From the NCBI GenBank assembly GCA_018240505.1, contig JAFEFQ010000249.1, positions 1 through 48,238 on the forward strand: DNA of 48,238 nucleotides, written 5' to 3'. Position numbers and translations under genes: made by a program. The stretch is from Pseudomonadota bacterium (lineage in GTDB: Bacteria; Pseudomonadota; Gammaproteobacteria; Xanthomonadales; Rhodanobacteraceae). The notes beneath the pieces were generated by a model. The model was not told where the DNA came from, did not search any database, and saw only the letters and a program-made list of their open reading frames with translations. Shown here in pieces: positions 8,200-19,663 of the stretch (position 1 is the stretch's first letter; the number at the start of each line of letters is the position of its first letter).

Positions 8200-9572
8200 C
8201 TGCGACGCCTGCGGACAAATTCGCCGATCCGCGCAACGCGCAAGCGTTCCGCTTCGTCGCCTGCGATTTCGATGCGGCGAGCGGCACGGCGAGCCTGTCG
8301 TATGCCTTCGACGACGGCCCGTTGCTGACCGAGCGCGTCGTGTTCCCCGATGCGCCGACGCTGCCGCACGAACGTGAAGCGGCGTTTGCGCAGGCCTTGC
8401 GCCTGCTGCATCTGGTCGCGGGCGTCAGCTACTACAAGGCCGGCATCCCTGCCGAACTGCGCGTCGAGACCGGCGCGCTCGCGGCGGATACGGCGGAGTT
8501 CCTGCACGAGTTGTATTTCCACGGGCTGGCTGAGTTTGCCTATGAGAACCAGCTCGACCTCGGCGAGCGCCTGCGTTTCGCGCCGGTCCAGTCTGCTGGC
8601 GGCGGAATCGGCAAACAGGCGCCGGCGTTGGACCTGCCGCGGCGCACCTTGCTGCCGATCGGCGGCGGCAAGGATTCGCTGGTCAGCGTGGAACTGTGTA
8701 AAAGTATAAACGAACCGGCGACCGCGGTCTGGATCGGCGACTCCGCGTTGATCGCGGCCTGCGCGGAGCGCACCGGCCTGTCGCTGCTCAACATCAAGCG
8801 CCGTATCGCGCCGGAACTGTTCGAGTACAACCGCCAGGGTGCGTGGAACGGCCATGTGCCGGTCACCGCGATCAACTCCGCGATCCTCGTCTGTGCGGCG
8901 ATCCTGTACGGCTACGACGCGATCGCGTTTTCCAACGAGCGCTCGGCGTCGAGCGCGACGCTCGAATACCTCGGCCGCCAGATCAACCACCAGTGGAGCA
9001 AGTCGCTGGCGTTCGAGCGGCTGCTGCGCGAACAGATCCATGCGCACGTCGCCGCCGACCTCGACTACTTCTCGCTGCTGCGGCCTTGGTCGGAACTCGC
9101 GGTCGCGCGCGAGTTCGCCAAACACTCGCAGTACGATGCGGTGTTTTCGAGCTGCAACCGCAATTTCCGCATCCTCGGCGAGCATCCGTCCGACCGCTGG
9201 TGCGGGCAGTGCCCGAAATGCCATTTCGTTTTTCTCGCGTTGGCGCCGTTCATCGCCAAGCCGCGCCTGCTGAGGATTTTCGGCCGCAACCTGCTCGACG
9301 ACACGGCGCAGGCGAACGGCTTCGATGCGTTGCTCGAATACCGCGAGCACAAGCCGTTCGAGTGTGTCGGCGAGGGTCGCGAGTCGCGCGCGGCGATGCA
9401 TGCACTGACCCAGCGCGCGGAGTGGCGCGAGGACGCGCTCGTGGCGCGTTTCGCGCACGAGATCCTGCCGCAGCTCGACCGCGCGGCGCTGGCGTTCGAG
9501 CCCCTGCTCGCGCCGCACGGCGAACACTACCTGCCTGCGCGTTTCGCGGCTGCCTTGAATGCGCCTCTCTGA
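8196..9572 (+). CDS. murL: UDP-MurNAc-L-Ala-L-Glu epimerase, MurL
   Basis: Predicted 458-residue enzyme that converts the terminal L-Glu of UDP-MurNAc-L-Ala-L-Glu to D-Glu, with ATP consumption, in the route described for Xanthomonas oryzae. Visible features are a PP-loop-like ATP motif LLPIGGGKDSLVSVEL (about residues 152-167) and a cysteine cluster WCGQCPKC (about 335-342). Both fit the MurL family, and no standard glutamate racemase signature is present. The gene starts with GTG inside the lysA stop (4-nt overlap) and overlaps murD2 by 14 nt. Its partner directly downstream is the ligase that makes its substrate, which strongly supports the call. Cytoplasmic, peptidoglycan precursor synthesis. 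Confidence 0.9.
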   Translation: MTATPADKFADPRNAQAFRFVACDFDAASGTASLSYAFDDGPLLTERVVFPDAPTLPHEREAAFAQALRLLHLVAGVSYYKAGIPAELRVETGALAADTAEFLHELYFHGLAEFAYENQLDLGERLRFAPVQSAGGGIGKQAPALDLPRRTLLPIGGGKDSLVSVELCKSINEPATAVWIGDSALIAACAERTGLSLLNIKRRIAPELFEYNRQGAWNGHVPVTAINSAILVCAAILYGYDAIAFSNERSASSATLEYLGRQINHQWSKSLAFERLLREQIHAHVAADLDYFSLLRPWSELAVAREFAKHSQYDAVFSSCNRNFRILGEHPSDRWCGQCPKCHFVFLALAPFIAKPRLLRIFGRNLLDDTAQANGFDALLEYREHKPFECVGEGRESRAAMHALTQRAEWREDALVARFAHEILPQLDRAALAFEPLLAPHGEHYLPARFAAALNAPL

Positions 9573-10962
9573 GTTCGAAGGCAAGCGCGTCGCCGTGTGG
9601 GGTTACGGCCGCGAGGGCCGGGCCGCGCTGTCCGTACTGACGCACAAATTCCCTCGCGAGCGCTTCACCCTGTTTTGCAGCGAACGCGAGGCGGCCGCGT
9701 TGGTCACGGACTCCTCCGGCCTGCCCGCGAAAGACGCCGGAGACGGCGGCACCAGGGTGCTCGTCGTCACCACGCCGGTCGACGAGGCCGCGCTGGCGGC
9801 CTTCGACATCGTCATCAAGTCGCCCGGCATCAGCCCCTATCGCGAACCCCATCTCTCCGCGGAACACGCCGGCGTGCGGTTCACCTCGGGAGCGGCGATC
9901 TGGTTCGCCGAGCACGCGGACGCGAAAACCATCTGTGTCACCGGTACCAAGGGCAAAAGCACCGTCGCCGCATTGATCGCGCATCTGCTGCGCAAGGGCG
10001 GCAAGCTGACGGCGCTCGCGGGCAACATCGGCCTGCCGTTGCTCGACCTGCTCGAGCCGGCGCAGGAGCCGGACTGGTGGGTGATCGAGCTGTCGAGTTT
10101 CCAGGCGCGCGATTTCGCGGGAGCGCCGACGGTCGCGCTGATCAACAATCTCTACGAGGAACACCTCGACTGGCACGTCACCGGCGAGAACTACGCCGCC
10201 GACAAGCTGCGCATCGCGAACGATGCGCAGCGCGTCGTTTTCAATGCGCGGCAGAAGCGACTGGCGGCGGTGAAGGACTGGGACCTTCGTTACGCGTTCA
10301 ACCACTTCGAAGGATGGCATCTGCGCGATTGCGCGGTGTGGCGGGGCAACGAGCAGGTGCTTGCGCGTGAGGAAATTCCTCTGCCGGGGGAGCACAACGC
10401 ACTCAACGTCTGCGCGGCGCTCGCCGCGATCGAGGCGGCCGGCGAGGACGCGGGGGCGCTGGCGCGGCATGTCGCCACATTCAAGCCGCTGCCGCATCGA
10501 CTGCAGCGCCTCGGCGTGCGCGACGGCATCGACTACGTCAACGACAGCATCTCGACCACGCCGTACGCGGCGATCGAGGCGCTGCGCAGCGTCGGCACGC
10601 AGCGCGCGACCATCCTCGTCGGCGGTCACGATCGCGGACTGGACTGGACTCCGTTTGTCGACTTCGTTGCGCGGCATCCGCCGCATGCGATCGTCACGAT
10701 GGGCGCGAACGGCGACACGATCGCCGCGGCCTTGGTCGCGGTCGAGGGCCGTGGATTCGAGTTGGCCGCAACGCACACGCTGGCCGAGGCGCTCGCTCGC
10801 GCGCGCGCGCTGACGCGCGAGCACGGGGCGATTCTGCTTTCGCCCGGCGCGCCGAGCTTCGACCAGTTCCGCGACTACGCCGAACGCGGCCGCGAGTTCG
10901 CCCGTCTAGCCGGATTCGATCCCGCGGCGATCGCGCAGATCGAGGGCATGGGCGTCGCGTGA
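9559..10962 (+). CDS. murD2: UDP-MurNAc-L-Ala--L-glutamate ligase, MurD2
   Basis: Mur-ligase family protein of 467 residues that adds glutamate to UDP-MurNAc-L-Ala. It has an N-terminal Rossmann-like domain (VAVWGYGREGRAAL), the ATP loop VTGTKGKST at about 126-134, the central EEHLDWH region, and a C-terminal ligase domain ending SPGAPSFDQFRDYAERG. The pairing with MurL indicates the L-Glu-specific MurD2 type rather than classical D-Glu-adding MurD; sequence alone does not prove substrate stereochemistry. The ATG lies within the last codons of murL, so the two are translationally coupled. Confidence 0.9.
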   Translation: MRLSEFEGKRVAVWGYGREGRAALSVLTHKFPRERFTLFCSEREAAALVTDSSGLPAKDAGDGGTRVLVVTTPVDEAALAAFDIVIKSPGISPYREPHLSAEHAGVRFTSGAAIWFAEHADAKTICVTGTKGKSTVAALIAHLLRKGGKLTALAGNIGLPLLDLLEPAQEPDWWVIELSSFQARDFAGAPTVALINNLYEEHLDWHVTGENYAADKLRIANDAQRVVFNARQKRLAAVKDWDLRYAFNHFEGWHLRDCAVWRGNEQVLAREEIPLPGEHNALNVCAALAAIEAAGEDAGALARHVATFKPLPHRLQRLGVRDGIDYVNDSISTTPYAAIEALRSVGTQRATILVGGHDRGLDWTPFVDFVARHPPHAIVTMGANGDTIAAALVAVEGRGFELAATHTLAEALARARALTREHGAILLSPGAPSFDQFRDYAERGREFARLAGFDPAAIAQIEGMGVA

Positions 10963-11030
10963 ACTCGCCGGCCCGTTCGCGGTCGCATAAGCGGGCGCGC
11001 TGGGCGGGCGCTGATACGGGAGTGTTGCGC

Positions 11031-11927
11031 ATGACCGTTTGGCAGCGGGTTCCGGTTTGGATGCTGTTTGCATTCGCGGCCTGCGCATCGGCGGCTGCGC
11101 CGCCATCGGGCAAGGCGATCGTTTCGGCGCCGCAACCGAAGGCCGCCGACACGCTGGCCGCCGACGAAGTGCGGCTGTACGCGCTCGATTGCGGGCGCAT
11201 CGACGAGAGCAGCTTCGGCGGTTATTCCGACACCGGCGAATACGACGGCAGGCCGCGCACGATGAGCGCGCCGTGCTTCGTGATCCGTCATCGGCGCGGC
11301 GTATTGCTCTGGGATGCGGGACTCGGCGACAGGTACGCCGATGCCAAAGGCGGCGTCGACGAGGCCGGCACGCATCTGAGCGTGAGCGTGCGCCTCGTCG
11401 ACCAGTTGCAGGCGATCGGCCTGACGCCGGCCGGCGTCGACTTCGTCGCGTTCTCGCACCTGCATGCCGACCATACCGGCAACGCGAACCTGTTCGGCCG
11501 ATCGACGTTCCTGATGAATGCGAAGGAGATCGCCTGGGCGAGTGCGACGCCGACGCCGGCCGGCGTCGATCCGGCCACGTTCAGCGTCTACGAGTCGGCG
11601 AACAAGCAGGTGATCGAGCGCGACCATGACGTGTTCGGCGACGGCCGCGTGCTGATCCTGCGCGCGCCCGGCCACACGCCCGGCCATCAGGTGCTGTTGT
11701 TGCGCCTGAAGAAGGCCGGCGTGGTGATCCTGTCCGGCGATCTGTACCACGCGCGCGAAAGCCGCCAGTTCCGCCGCGTGCCGGCGTTCAACGACAGCCG
11801 CGCCGACACGCTGGCCTACATGGACCGCATCGAAACCATCGTCGGGAACCTGCACGCGCGTTTCGTCATCCAGCACGATCCCGCCGACTTTGCCGCGCTG
11901 CCGAAGTTTCCGGCCTACCTGAATTGA
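11031..11927 (+). CDS. Secreted metallo-beta-lactamase-fold hydrolase, N-acyl-homoserine-lactonase-like
   Basis: 298-residue protein with an N-terminal export signal (hydrophobic run ending FAFAACASAAA, possibly a lipoprotein with Cys near residue 19, though the position before it is Phe rather than Leu). It has the zinc-binding motif HLHADH at about 143-148, then the GHTPGHQ histidine and SGDLYH aspartate, as in quorum-quenching lactonases of the AiiA-like family. ATG 11031 has GGGAG 8 nt upstream; a GTG at 10959 overlapping the murD2 stop would add 24 residues and bury the signal peptide. True substrate unknown: lactones, cyclic esters or other metallo-hydrolase substrates are possible. It lies in the murL-murD2 run. 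Confidence 0.82.
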   Translation: MTVWQRVPVWMLFAFAACASAAAPPSGKAIVSAPQPKAADTLAADEVRLYALDCGRIDESSFGGYSDTGEYDGRPRTMSAPCFVIRHRRGVLLWDAGLGDRYADAKGGVDEAGTHLSVSVRLVDQLQAIGLTPAGVDFVAFSHLHADHTGNANLFGRSTFLMNAKEIAWASATPTPAGVDPATFSVYESANKQVIERDHDVFGDGRVLILRAPGHTPGHQVLLLRLKKAGVVILSGDLYHARESRQFRRVPAFNDSRADTLAYMDRIETIVGNLHARFVIQHDPADFAALPKFPAYLN

Positions 11928-11935
11928 GCGACACG

Positions 11936-12604
11936 ATGAACACGGAAGAGAAATGCGTACGCGTCTGGGACTTGCCGACGCGCTTGTTCCACTGGGCGCT
12001 GGTCGTGCTGATCGCGCTGCAGTTCGCCACGGCCGAGTTCGGCTTCCTGTCGATGCAATGGCATTACCGCTTCGGCTGGGCGACGCTGGCGCTGATCGTG
12101 TTCCGCGTGCTGTGGGGCTTCGCCGGCTCGCAGACCAGCCGCTTCGCCGATTTCGTGCGCGGGCCGCGCGCGGTCGCGGACTATGTCAGGGCGACGTTTT
12201 CGGCTACGGCGCCGGCGCGCATCGGCCACAACCCGCTCGGCGGCTGGTCGGTCGTGGCGATGCTGGCCTGCGTGCTCGTGCAGGCGCTCAGCGGCCTGTT
12301 CGCGAGCGACGGCATCGACGAGGACGGCCCGTTCGTCGACGCCGTGTCGAACGCGACGGTGAAGCTCGCGACGAAAGTGCACCACCTTGGCGAGAGCGCG
12401 CTGCTGGTCCTCATTGTCCTGCACATCGTCGCCGTGTTGCTGCACCGGCTGCTCAAGCACGACGATCTGGTCACGCCGATGATCACCGGGCGCAAGCGCG
12501 CCGATGCGCCGGCGCCGATGCGTTTCGCCAGCAACGGATGGGCGCTTGCGCTATTTGTGGTCGTGGCAGCATTGGTACTGGCGCTGACCACTCAAGGCCA
12601 ATGA
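11936..12604 (+). CDS. Cytochrome b561-family membrane protein
   Basis: 222-residue integral membrane di-heme cytochrome b of the b561/hydrogenase-cytochrome-b type (begins RVWDLPTRLFHWALVVLI). Four to five membrane helices carry likely heme-ligand histidines: RLFHW in TM1, MQWHYRFGW before TM2, KVHHLGE and VLHIVAVLLHRLLKH in the last helices. The family passes electrons between quinol or soluble carriers and a partner dehydrogenase or cytochrome c. ATG 11936 starts 8 nt after the preceding stop. A convergent cytochrome c' gene lies just downstream, a plausible redox neighbour but on the other strand. Function beyond electron transfer cannot be told. Confidence 0.85.
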   Translation: MNTEEKCVRVWDLPTRLFHWALVVLIALQFATAEFGFLSMQWHYRFGWATLALIVFRVLWGFAGSQTSRFADFVRGPRAVADYVRATFSATAPARIGHNPLGGWSVVAMLACVLVQALSGLFASDGIDEDGPFVDAVSNATVKLATKVHHLGESALLVLIVLHIVAVLLHRLLKHDDLVTPMITGRKRADAPAPMRFASNGWALALFVVVAALVLALTTQGQ

Positions 12605-12646
12605 TGCCGGCGTTGAGCGGCCACAGGTCCGCTCCAGCGGCGGCAG

Positions 12647-12671
12647 ATTAGGCCGGCTCCGCCGGCCTAAT
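12647..12671. terminator. Convergent hairpin between cytochrome b561 and cytochrome c'
   Basis: ATTAGGCCGGC (12647-12657), loop TCC, GCCGGCCTAAT (12661-12671) is a perfect 11-bp stem. On the plus strand it is followed by CTTTCTTG, moderately T-rich, 43 nt after the b561 stop. The right arm also contains the stop codon of the minus-strand cytochrome c' gene. Probably terminates the plus-strand run; weaker for the minus strand. Confidence 0.65.
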
Positions 12672-13119
12672 CTTTCTTGTACTTGTCGTGGCAGGCCTTG
12701 CAGGCCTCGGCGACCTTCTTGAACTGCTCCTTGTCCCTGGCCTCGTCGTTGGCCTTGGCGACTTCGGCGAGCAGCTTGGCCTGCGTGTCGAGGTCCTTGG
12801 CCTTGGATTGGAAGTCGTCCCAGTTCGCCCAGATCTCGGACTTGGCTTCGGTCTTGCCCTTGTCCGAGCCCTTGGTGAAGCCTTCGAGGAGCTGGTCGCT
12901 CAGGTTGGCGATGCGTCCGGAATGCTTGGCAAAATCGGCCGCGTCGAACGGGTGCTTGCCCTTGACCATTGCGCCTAGCGGGCCGAAGTTCCAGCCGATC
13001 ACGGTCATCAGGCCCTGGCGGTACTCGATCGCGTCGTCCGGCTTCGTGTTGTCGTGGGCGAAGGCGAGTGCGCAAAGGGTCAGGGCGGAAGCGGCGGCGA
13101 GCAGGCGGGACTTGAGCAT
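12667..13119 (-). CDS. Periplasmic cytochrome c' / c556-type cytochrome (class II)
   Basis: 150-residue protein with a clear signal peptide (MLKSRLLAAASALTLCALAFA, cleaved before HDN). It is a four-helix-bundle cytochrome with a single C-terminal heme site CKACH at residues 140-144, the class II c-type arrangement. Length and the RQGLMTVIGWNFGPLGAMVKG helix fit cytochrome c'/c556. These proteins bind NO or CO, or transfer electrons, in the periplasm. Start 13119 has GAGG 5-6 nt upstream. Transcribed alone, convergent to the b561 gene. Confidence 0.92.
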   Translation of the reverse strand: MLKSRLLAAASALTLCALAFAHDNTKPDDAIEYRQGLMTVIGWNFGPLGAMVKGKHPFDAADFAKHSGRIANLSDQLLEGFTKGSDKGKTEAKSEIWANWDDFQSKAKDLDTQAKLLAEVAKANDEARDKEQFKKVAEACKACHDKYKKD

Positions 13120-13262
13120 GGCGGCCTCGTGGCGGTTGCGGGATGCGCGGAGTGTAGCAAACGTCATGACGAGGAGCGTGCCGCGGCCGCGCTATCATGG
13201 CAAAACGGTCGGCGTGCGCCTGGACGCCGATTTTTCCATCCCCTGCCTCGAGGAGTCTTGCG

Positions 13263-14054
13263 ATGAAACGACTGCTTTCGCTTTGCCTGTGGTCCTGCCT
13301 CGCGGCGAACGCCGCGCACGCCGCGACGTTGACGAAGAATCTCGACTACGAGGTTGACGGCAAGAAGATGCAGAGCGTGCTCGTCTACGACGACGCGGTG
13401 AAATCGCCGCGACCGGGCATCGTCATGACCCCGGACTGGCTCGGCATCAACGCCGACAATATCGCGCTGGCCAAACAGATCGCCGGCAAGGACTACGTGA
13501 TCCTCGTCGCCGACGTCTACGGTGTCGATACGCGGCCGAAGAACGCGGAGGAAGCCGGTGCGGCGGCGAAGAACATGTATGCGCACCGCGGCGAGCTGCG
13601 CGCGCGCATCAATGCGGCGCTGGCCCAGCTCAAGGCGCAGGACGCCAAGGCGCCGCTCGACGGCAGGCATTGGGGCGCGATAGGCTTTTGCTTCGGCGGC
13701 GCGACCACGCTCGACCTCGCGCGCAGCGGCGCCGACGTGCAGGGCGTCGTCTCGTTCCACGGCAATCTGGCCACCGACGATCCGGCGCTGGCGAAGAACA
13801 TCAAGGCCAAGGTGCTAGCGCTCAACGGTGGCGACGACAAGTTCGTCTCGCAGGAATCGATCGTCGCGTTCGAGCAGGAAATGCGCGACGCCAGCGTCGA
13901 CTGGCAGTTCCTCAGCTACGGCGGCGCCGTGCATTGCTTCGCGATTCCCACGGCCGACGGCAAGGTTCCGGGCTGCAAGTACGACGCGCGCACGGCCAGG
14001 CGCGCGTTTGCGCAGATGCACGAATTCTTCAGCGAGACGTTTGCGGTGAAGTAG
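13263..14054 (+). CDS. Exported dienelactone hydrolase family protein
   Basis: 263-residue alpha/beta hydrolase with an export signal (MKRLLSLCLWSCLAANAAHA, cut before ATL). The triad is visible: nucleophile C143 in GFCFGG, Asp around 191-192 in NGGDDKF, His 224 in GGAVHCF. Cys instead of Ser is the mark of dienelactone hydrolases, which open cyclic ester rings in chloroaromatic breakdown. Many exported homologues act on unknown esters, so the name is a family call only. GAGGAG lies 7 nt before the ATG. Divergent from the cytochrome c' gene with about 140 bp between starts. Confidence 0.9.
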   Translation: MKRLLSLCLWSCLAANAAHAATLTKNLDYEVDGKKMQSVLVYDDAVKSPRPGIVMTPDWLGINADNIALAKQIAGKDYVILVADVYGVDTRPKNAEEAGAAAKNMYAHRGELRARINAALAQLKAQDAKAPLDGRHWGAIGFCFGGATTLDLARSGADVQGVVSFHGNLATDDPALAKNIKAKVLALNGGDDKFVSQESIVAFEQEMRDASVDWQFLSYGGAVHCFAIPTADGKVPGCKYDARTARRAFAQMHEFFSETFAVK

Positions 14055-14081
14055 AAGGTCGCGCGGGTTGCGCACCCGGAG

Positions 14082-14108
14082 GGCGCGTCCCGCTGGTGCG
14101 GACGCGCC
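14082..14108. terminator. Hairpin between convergent genes
   Basis: GGCGCGTCC (14082-14090), a 9-nt loop and GGACGCGCC (14100-14108) form a perfect stem in the short gap between the convergent hydrolase (stop 14054) and ispB (stop 14125). No T-tract follows on either strand, so it is at best a weak terminator or transcript-end stabiliser. Confidence 0.4.
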
Positions 14109-14124
14109 ATCGACGGCTCCGGAT

Positions 14125-15132
14125 TCAATGATCGCGCTGCAAGGCGTAGTCGGCGAGCGCCGCGAGGGCCTCGCGCGCCGGCGACGGCGGCAATGCGTGC
14201 AGCGACGCCTTCGCCGCATGGGCGTACTTCTGCGCCAGCGCGCGCGCGCGTTCGATCGCGCCGGTGTCGCGAATCGCGGCGACGATGTTGTCGAGCGAGT
14301 CGAGGCCGCCGGTTTCGATCGCGCGCCTGAGGCTTGCTGCCTGCGCCTGCGGCGCGCGCTCGATCGCGTAGATCAGCGGCAGCGTCGCCTTGCCTTCGGC
14401 GAGGTCGTCGCCGATGTTCTTGCCGAGCGTGCCCGCGTCGGAGACGTAGTCGAGCACGTCGTCGGCGATCTGGAACGCGTAGCCCAGTTGCATGCCGTAG
14501 TCGTACAGCGCCTGCTCCTGCGCGGCCGGCACGCCCGCGAGCACGCCGCCGAGACGCGTCGCCGCGGCGAACAGCACGGCGGTCTTGCGCTCGATCACGC
14601 GCAGGTATGCGGCCTCGTCGGTGTCTGGATTGTGGATATTGAGCAGCTGCAGCACCTCGCCCTCGGCGATGCGGTTGGTCGTGTCGGCGAGGATGCGCAT
14701 CACCGGCATCGAGTCGAGCTCGACCATGAGCTGGAACGAGCGCGAGTAGAGAAAGTCGCCGACCAGCACGCTGGCCGCGTTGCCCCAGAGCGCGTTCGCG
14801 GTCTTGCGCCCGCGACGCAGATCGGACTCATCCACGACATCATCGTGCAGCAAGGTGGAAGTGTGGATGAATTCGATCACTGCGGCGAGTTGCACGTGAT
14901 CCTTGCCGGCATAGCCCGCCGCCTGCGCGGCGAGCAGGTGCAGCATCGGTCTGAGCCGCTTCCCGCCGCCTCCGATGATGTGCTCGGCGATCTGGTTGAT
15001 CAGCACCACGTCGGAGGCGAGCCGCGCGCGGATCAATGCGTTGACCTGGGCCATGCCCGGCGCGGCGAGCGCCTGGGCGTCGGCGAAGCGGAAAACGGTG
15101 GATTCGGGAGGCAGGACGCGAACGCTGGACAT
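14125..15132 (-). CDS. ispB: Octaprenyl diphosphate synthase
   Basis: 335-residue all-helical trans-polyprenyl synthase that makes the C40 side chain of ubiquinone from farnesyl diphosphate and IPP. The first aspartate-rich motif is LLHDDVVDESD (D97, D98, D101) and the second is IADDVLDY (D224, D225, D228); GGGGKRLRP binds the diphosphate. The class and length fit IspB; the exact product chain length is not readable. ATG 15132 is preferred over the TTG 12 nt upstream. Divergent from the ABC exporter gene, with about 80 bp between starts. Confidence 0.92.
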   Translation of the reverse strand: MSSVRVLPPESTVFRFADAQALAAPGMAQVNALIRARLASDVVLINQIAEHIIGGGGKRLRPMLHLLAAQAAGYAGKDHVQLAAVIEFIHTSTLLHDDVVDESDLRRGRKTANALWGNAASVLVGDFLYSRSFQLMVELDSMPVMRILADTTNRIAEGEVLQLLNIHNPDTDEAAYLRVIERKTAVLFAAATRLGGVLAGVPAAQEQALYDYGMQLGYAFQIADDVLDYVSDAGTLGKNIGDDLAEGKATLPLIYAIERAPQAQAASLRRAIETGGLDSLDNIVAAIRDTGAIERARALAQKYAHAAKASLHALPPSPAREALAALADYALQRDH

Positions 15133-15215
15133 GGCGGAAGGCAACGATATTTTGGCCGAAGTGTAGCAGGCGAACGGGGCTGTTCGTGCCGCCGGCTGCG
15201 CATTATTCTCGGCGC

Positions 15216-17132
<1,917 letters not shown>

Positions 17133-17141
17133 GGCGCCGCT

Positions 17142-18551
17142 CTATTCCGCGCTCAACGTGTACTGCTCGATCAGCCCTTCCGGCGTGGAGCGCACGACGA
17201 TGTTCAAATCCTTGTGCGCGAAGCCGGCCTTGTACCGGCGCGTGACGAGGCCGCCGCGCAGCTGGTAGCCCGCGGCCTCGAACGACTTCGGCTTGCCGAG
17301 CGGGGCCAGACCGGCGCGGAAATCGGCCAGCGCCTGCGCGGTGAAGTAGCTCTTTGCATTGGAGGTGAGGCGCGCCGCGTCGATCTTGCCGTTTTGCAGT
17401 TCGCCGAAGATGCGCTGGGCTTCGGTCAGCGCAGTGGCATCGACCGGCAGTGCCTGCGCGAGCAGAATTTTTTCGAGACTCTCGGCGATCTGGCCGGAAG
17501 CGCCGGTCGCATCCTGATTGGTGAGCACGACCACGGCCAGCCCCTGCTCGGGCAGGATCACGTTCGTCGCGGTGAAGCCGCCGACTTCACCGCCGTGCGA
17601 CAGCTCGCGCTGGCCCGAACGCAGCTTCACGTCGAGGCCGAGCGCGTATTGCGAACCGGCGCCGTTGGCGAGGCGGATTTCGCCGGTGAGGTCGCGATAG
17701 CCGGCGGCGTTCAGCACGCGCTGATCGATCAGGGAAATGTCCCAGCGCGCGAGGTCCGACGCGGTCATCGCGAGCTGGCCGGCGGCGAACAGCCAGCCGC
17801 GGCCTTCCTTCGCCGACGCACGCAGCGGCCCGAGTCCGTAGCGCATGTAGCCGACGGCGTCGTCGGGCGGCAGCGGCGCGGCGTCGAAGTCGTACACGGT
17901 CTGCATCGCCAGCGGTTCGAAGATGTGTTCGCGCATGAACTCGAACAGCGGCTTGCCGGCGGCCTTCTCCGCGATCAGGCCGGCGATGGTGTAGCCGGTG
18001 TTGCTGTATTGCCAGGCGGTACCGGTCGGGAAATCGAGCGGCTGGCTGGCCCAGCGCAAGATGATGTTCTTGGGCGCAATCGGCTTGAGCATTTCAGGCG
18101 GGTCGTAATCCTGCGGCCAGTAATCGCGCACGCCGGAGGTGTGCGACAGCAGCGAGCGGATGCTGGCGTTTGATGCGGGGAGGCCGACCACCCATTTGCC
18201 GGCCGTATCGTCGATGGCGAGTTTGCCTTGTTCCTGCAACAACAGCAGCGCCGTCGCGGTGAATTCCTTGCTGATCGAGCCGATCGCATAGCGCATCGCG
18301 GGCGTTGCGCGGCGGCACGGATCCAGTTGCGCGCAACCGTAGGCCTGCGCGTAGACGATGGCGTGGTCGCGCACCAGCGCGATCGAGGCCGATGGGATGC
18401 CGGTGCGTGCGAGGATCGCGTTGACCGCGCTATCCACCTGCGCGGTCGGCAGCGCGGCGGCGGGCGTGTCGGCCCATCCTGCCGGTACGGCGAAGGCGCA
18501 GGCGAGGGCGAAGCATACGGAGAGCGGCATCTTGCGCGGGCGGATCGTCAT
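17142..18551 (-). CDS. Exported serine hydrolase, beta-lactamase class C / D-aminopeptidase family
   Basis: 469-residue periplasmic or lipid-anchored-type enzyme with a signal peptide (about residues 1-28, ending GWADTP). Penicillin-binding-fold motifs are complete: SISK (S92 nucleophile, K95), YSN (Y182-N184) and HGG (319-321). An extra C-terminal domain of about 100 residues follows the catalytic domain. Members act as beta-lactamases, esterases or DD-/D-amino-peptidases; the motifs do not discriminate. Start 18551 has GAGG 5 nt upstream. Divergent from psuG. Confidence 0.88.
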   Translation of the reverse strand: MTIRPRKMPLSVCFALACAFAVPAGWADTPAAALPTAQVDSAVNAILARTGIPSASIALVRDHAIVYAQAYGCAQLDPCRRATPAMRYAIGSISKEFTATALLLLQEQGKLAIDDTAGKWVVGLPASNASIRSLLSHTSGVRDYWPQDYDPPEMLKPIAPKNIILRWASQPLDFPTGTAWQYSNTGYTIAGLIAEKAAGKPLFEFMREHIFEPLAMQTVYDFDAAPLPPDDAVGYMRYGLGPLRASAKEGRGWLFAAGQLAMTASDLARWDISLIDQRVLNAAGYRDLTGEIRLANGAGSQYALGLDVKLRSGQRELSHGGEVGGFTATNVILPEQGLAVVVLTNQDATGASGQIAESLEKILLAQALPVDATALTEAQRIFGELQNGKIDAARLTSNAKSYFTAQALADFRAGLAPLGKPKSFEAAGYQLRGGLVTRRYKAGFAHKDLNIVVRSTPEGLIEQYTLSAE

Positions 18552-18637
18552 GGCGGCCTCGTATCGGAGCGGTGAAGGGATCATAACGGTTGTGGCGCGG
18601 CGCTGTTCGAGCGGCAGGCGGCGAGGTATCGTTAACC

Positions 18638-19594
<957 letters not shown>

Positions 19595-19663
19595 CTTTTG
19601 GCGCTATGCGCGCGGCGGGTTCCCGTCTAGTATCGCGGGTCATTTCCGCACCGAGGCCCTGCG

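Noticed and set aside
10959..11030. GTG start of the lactonase-like gene overlapping the murD2 stop
   Set aside because: It would put 24 polar residues before an evident signal peptide, and the ATG at 11031 has a good ribosome site.
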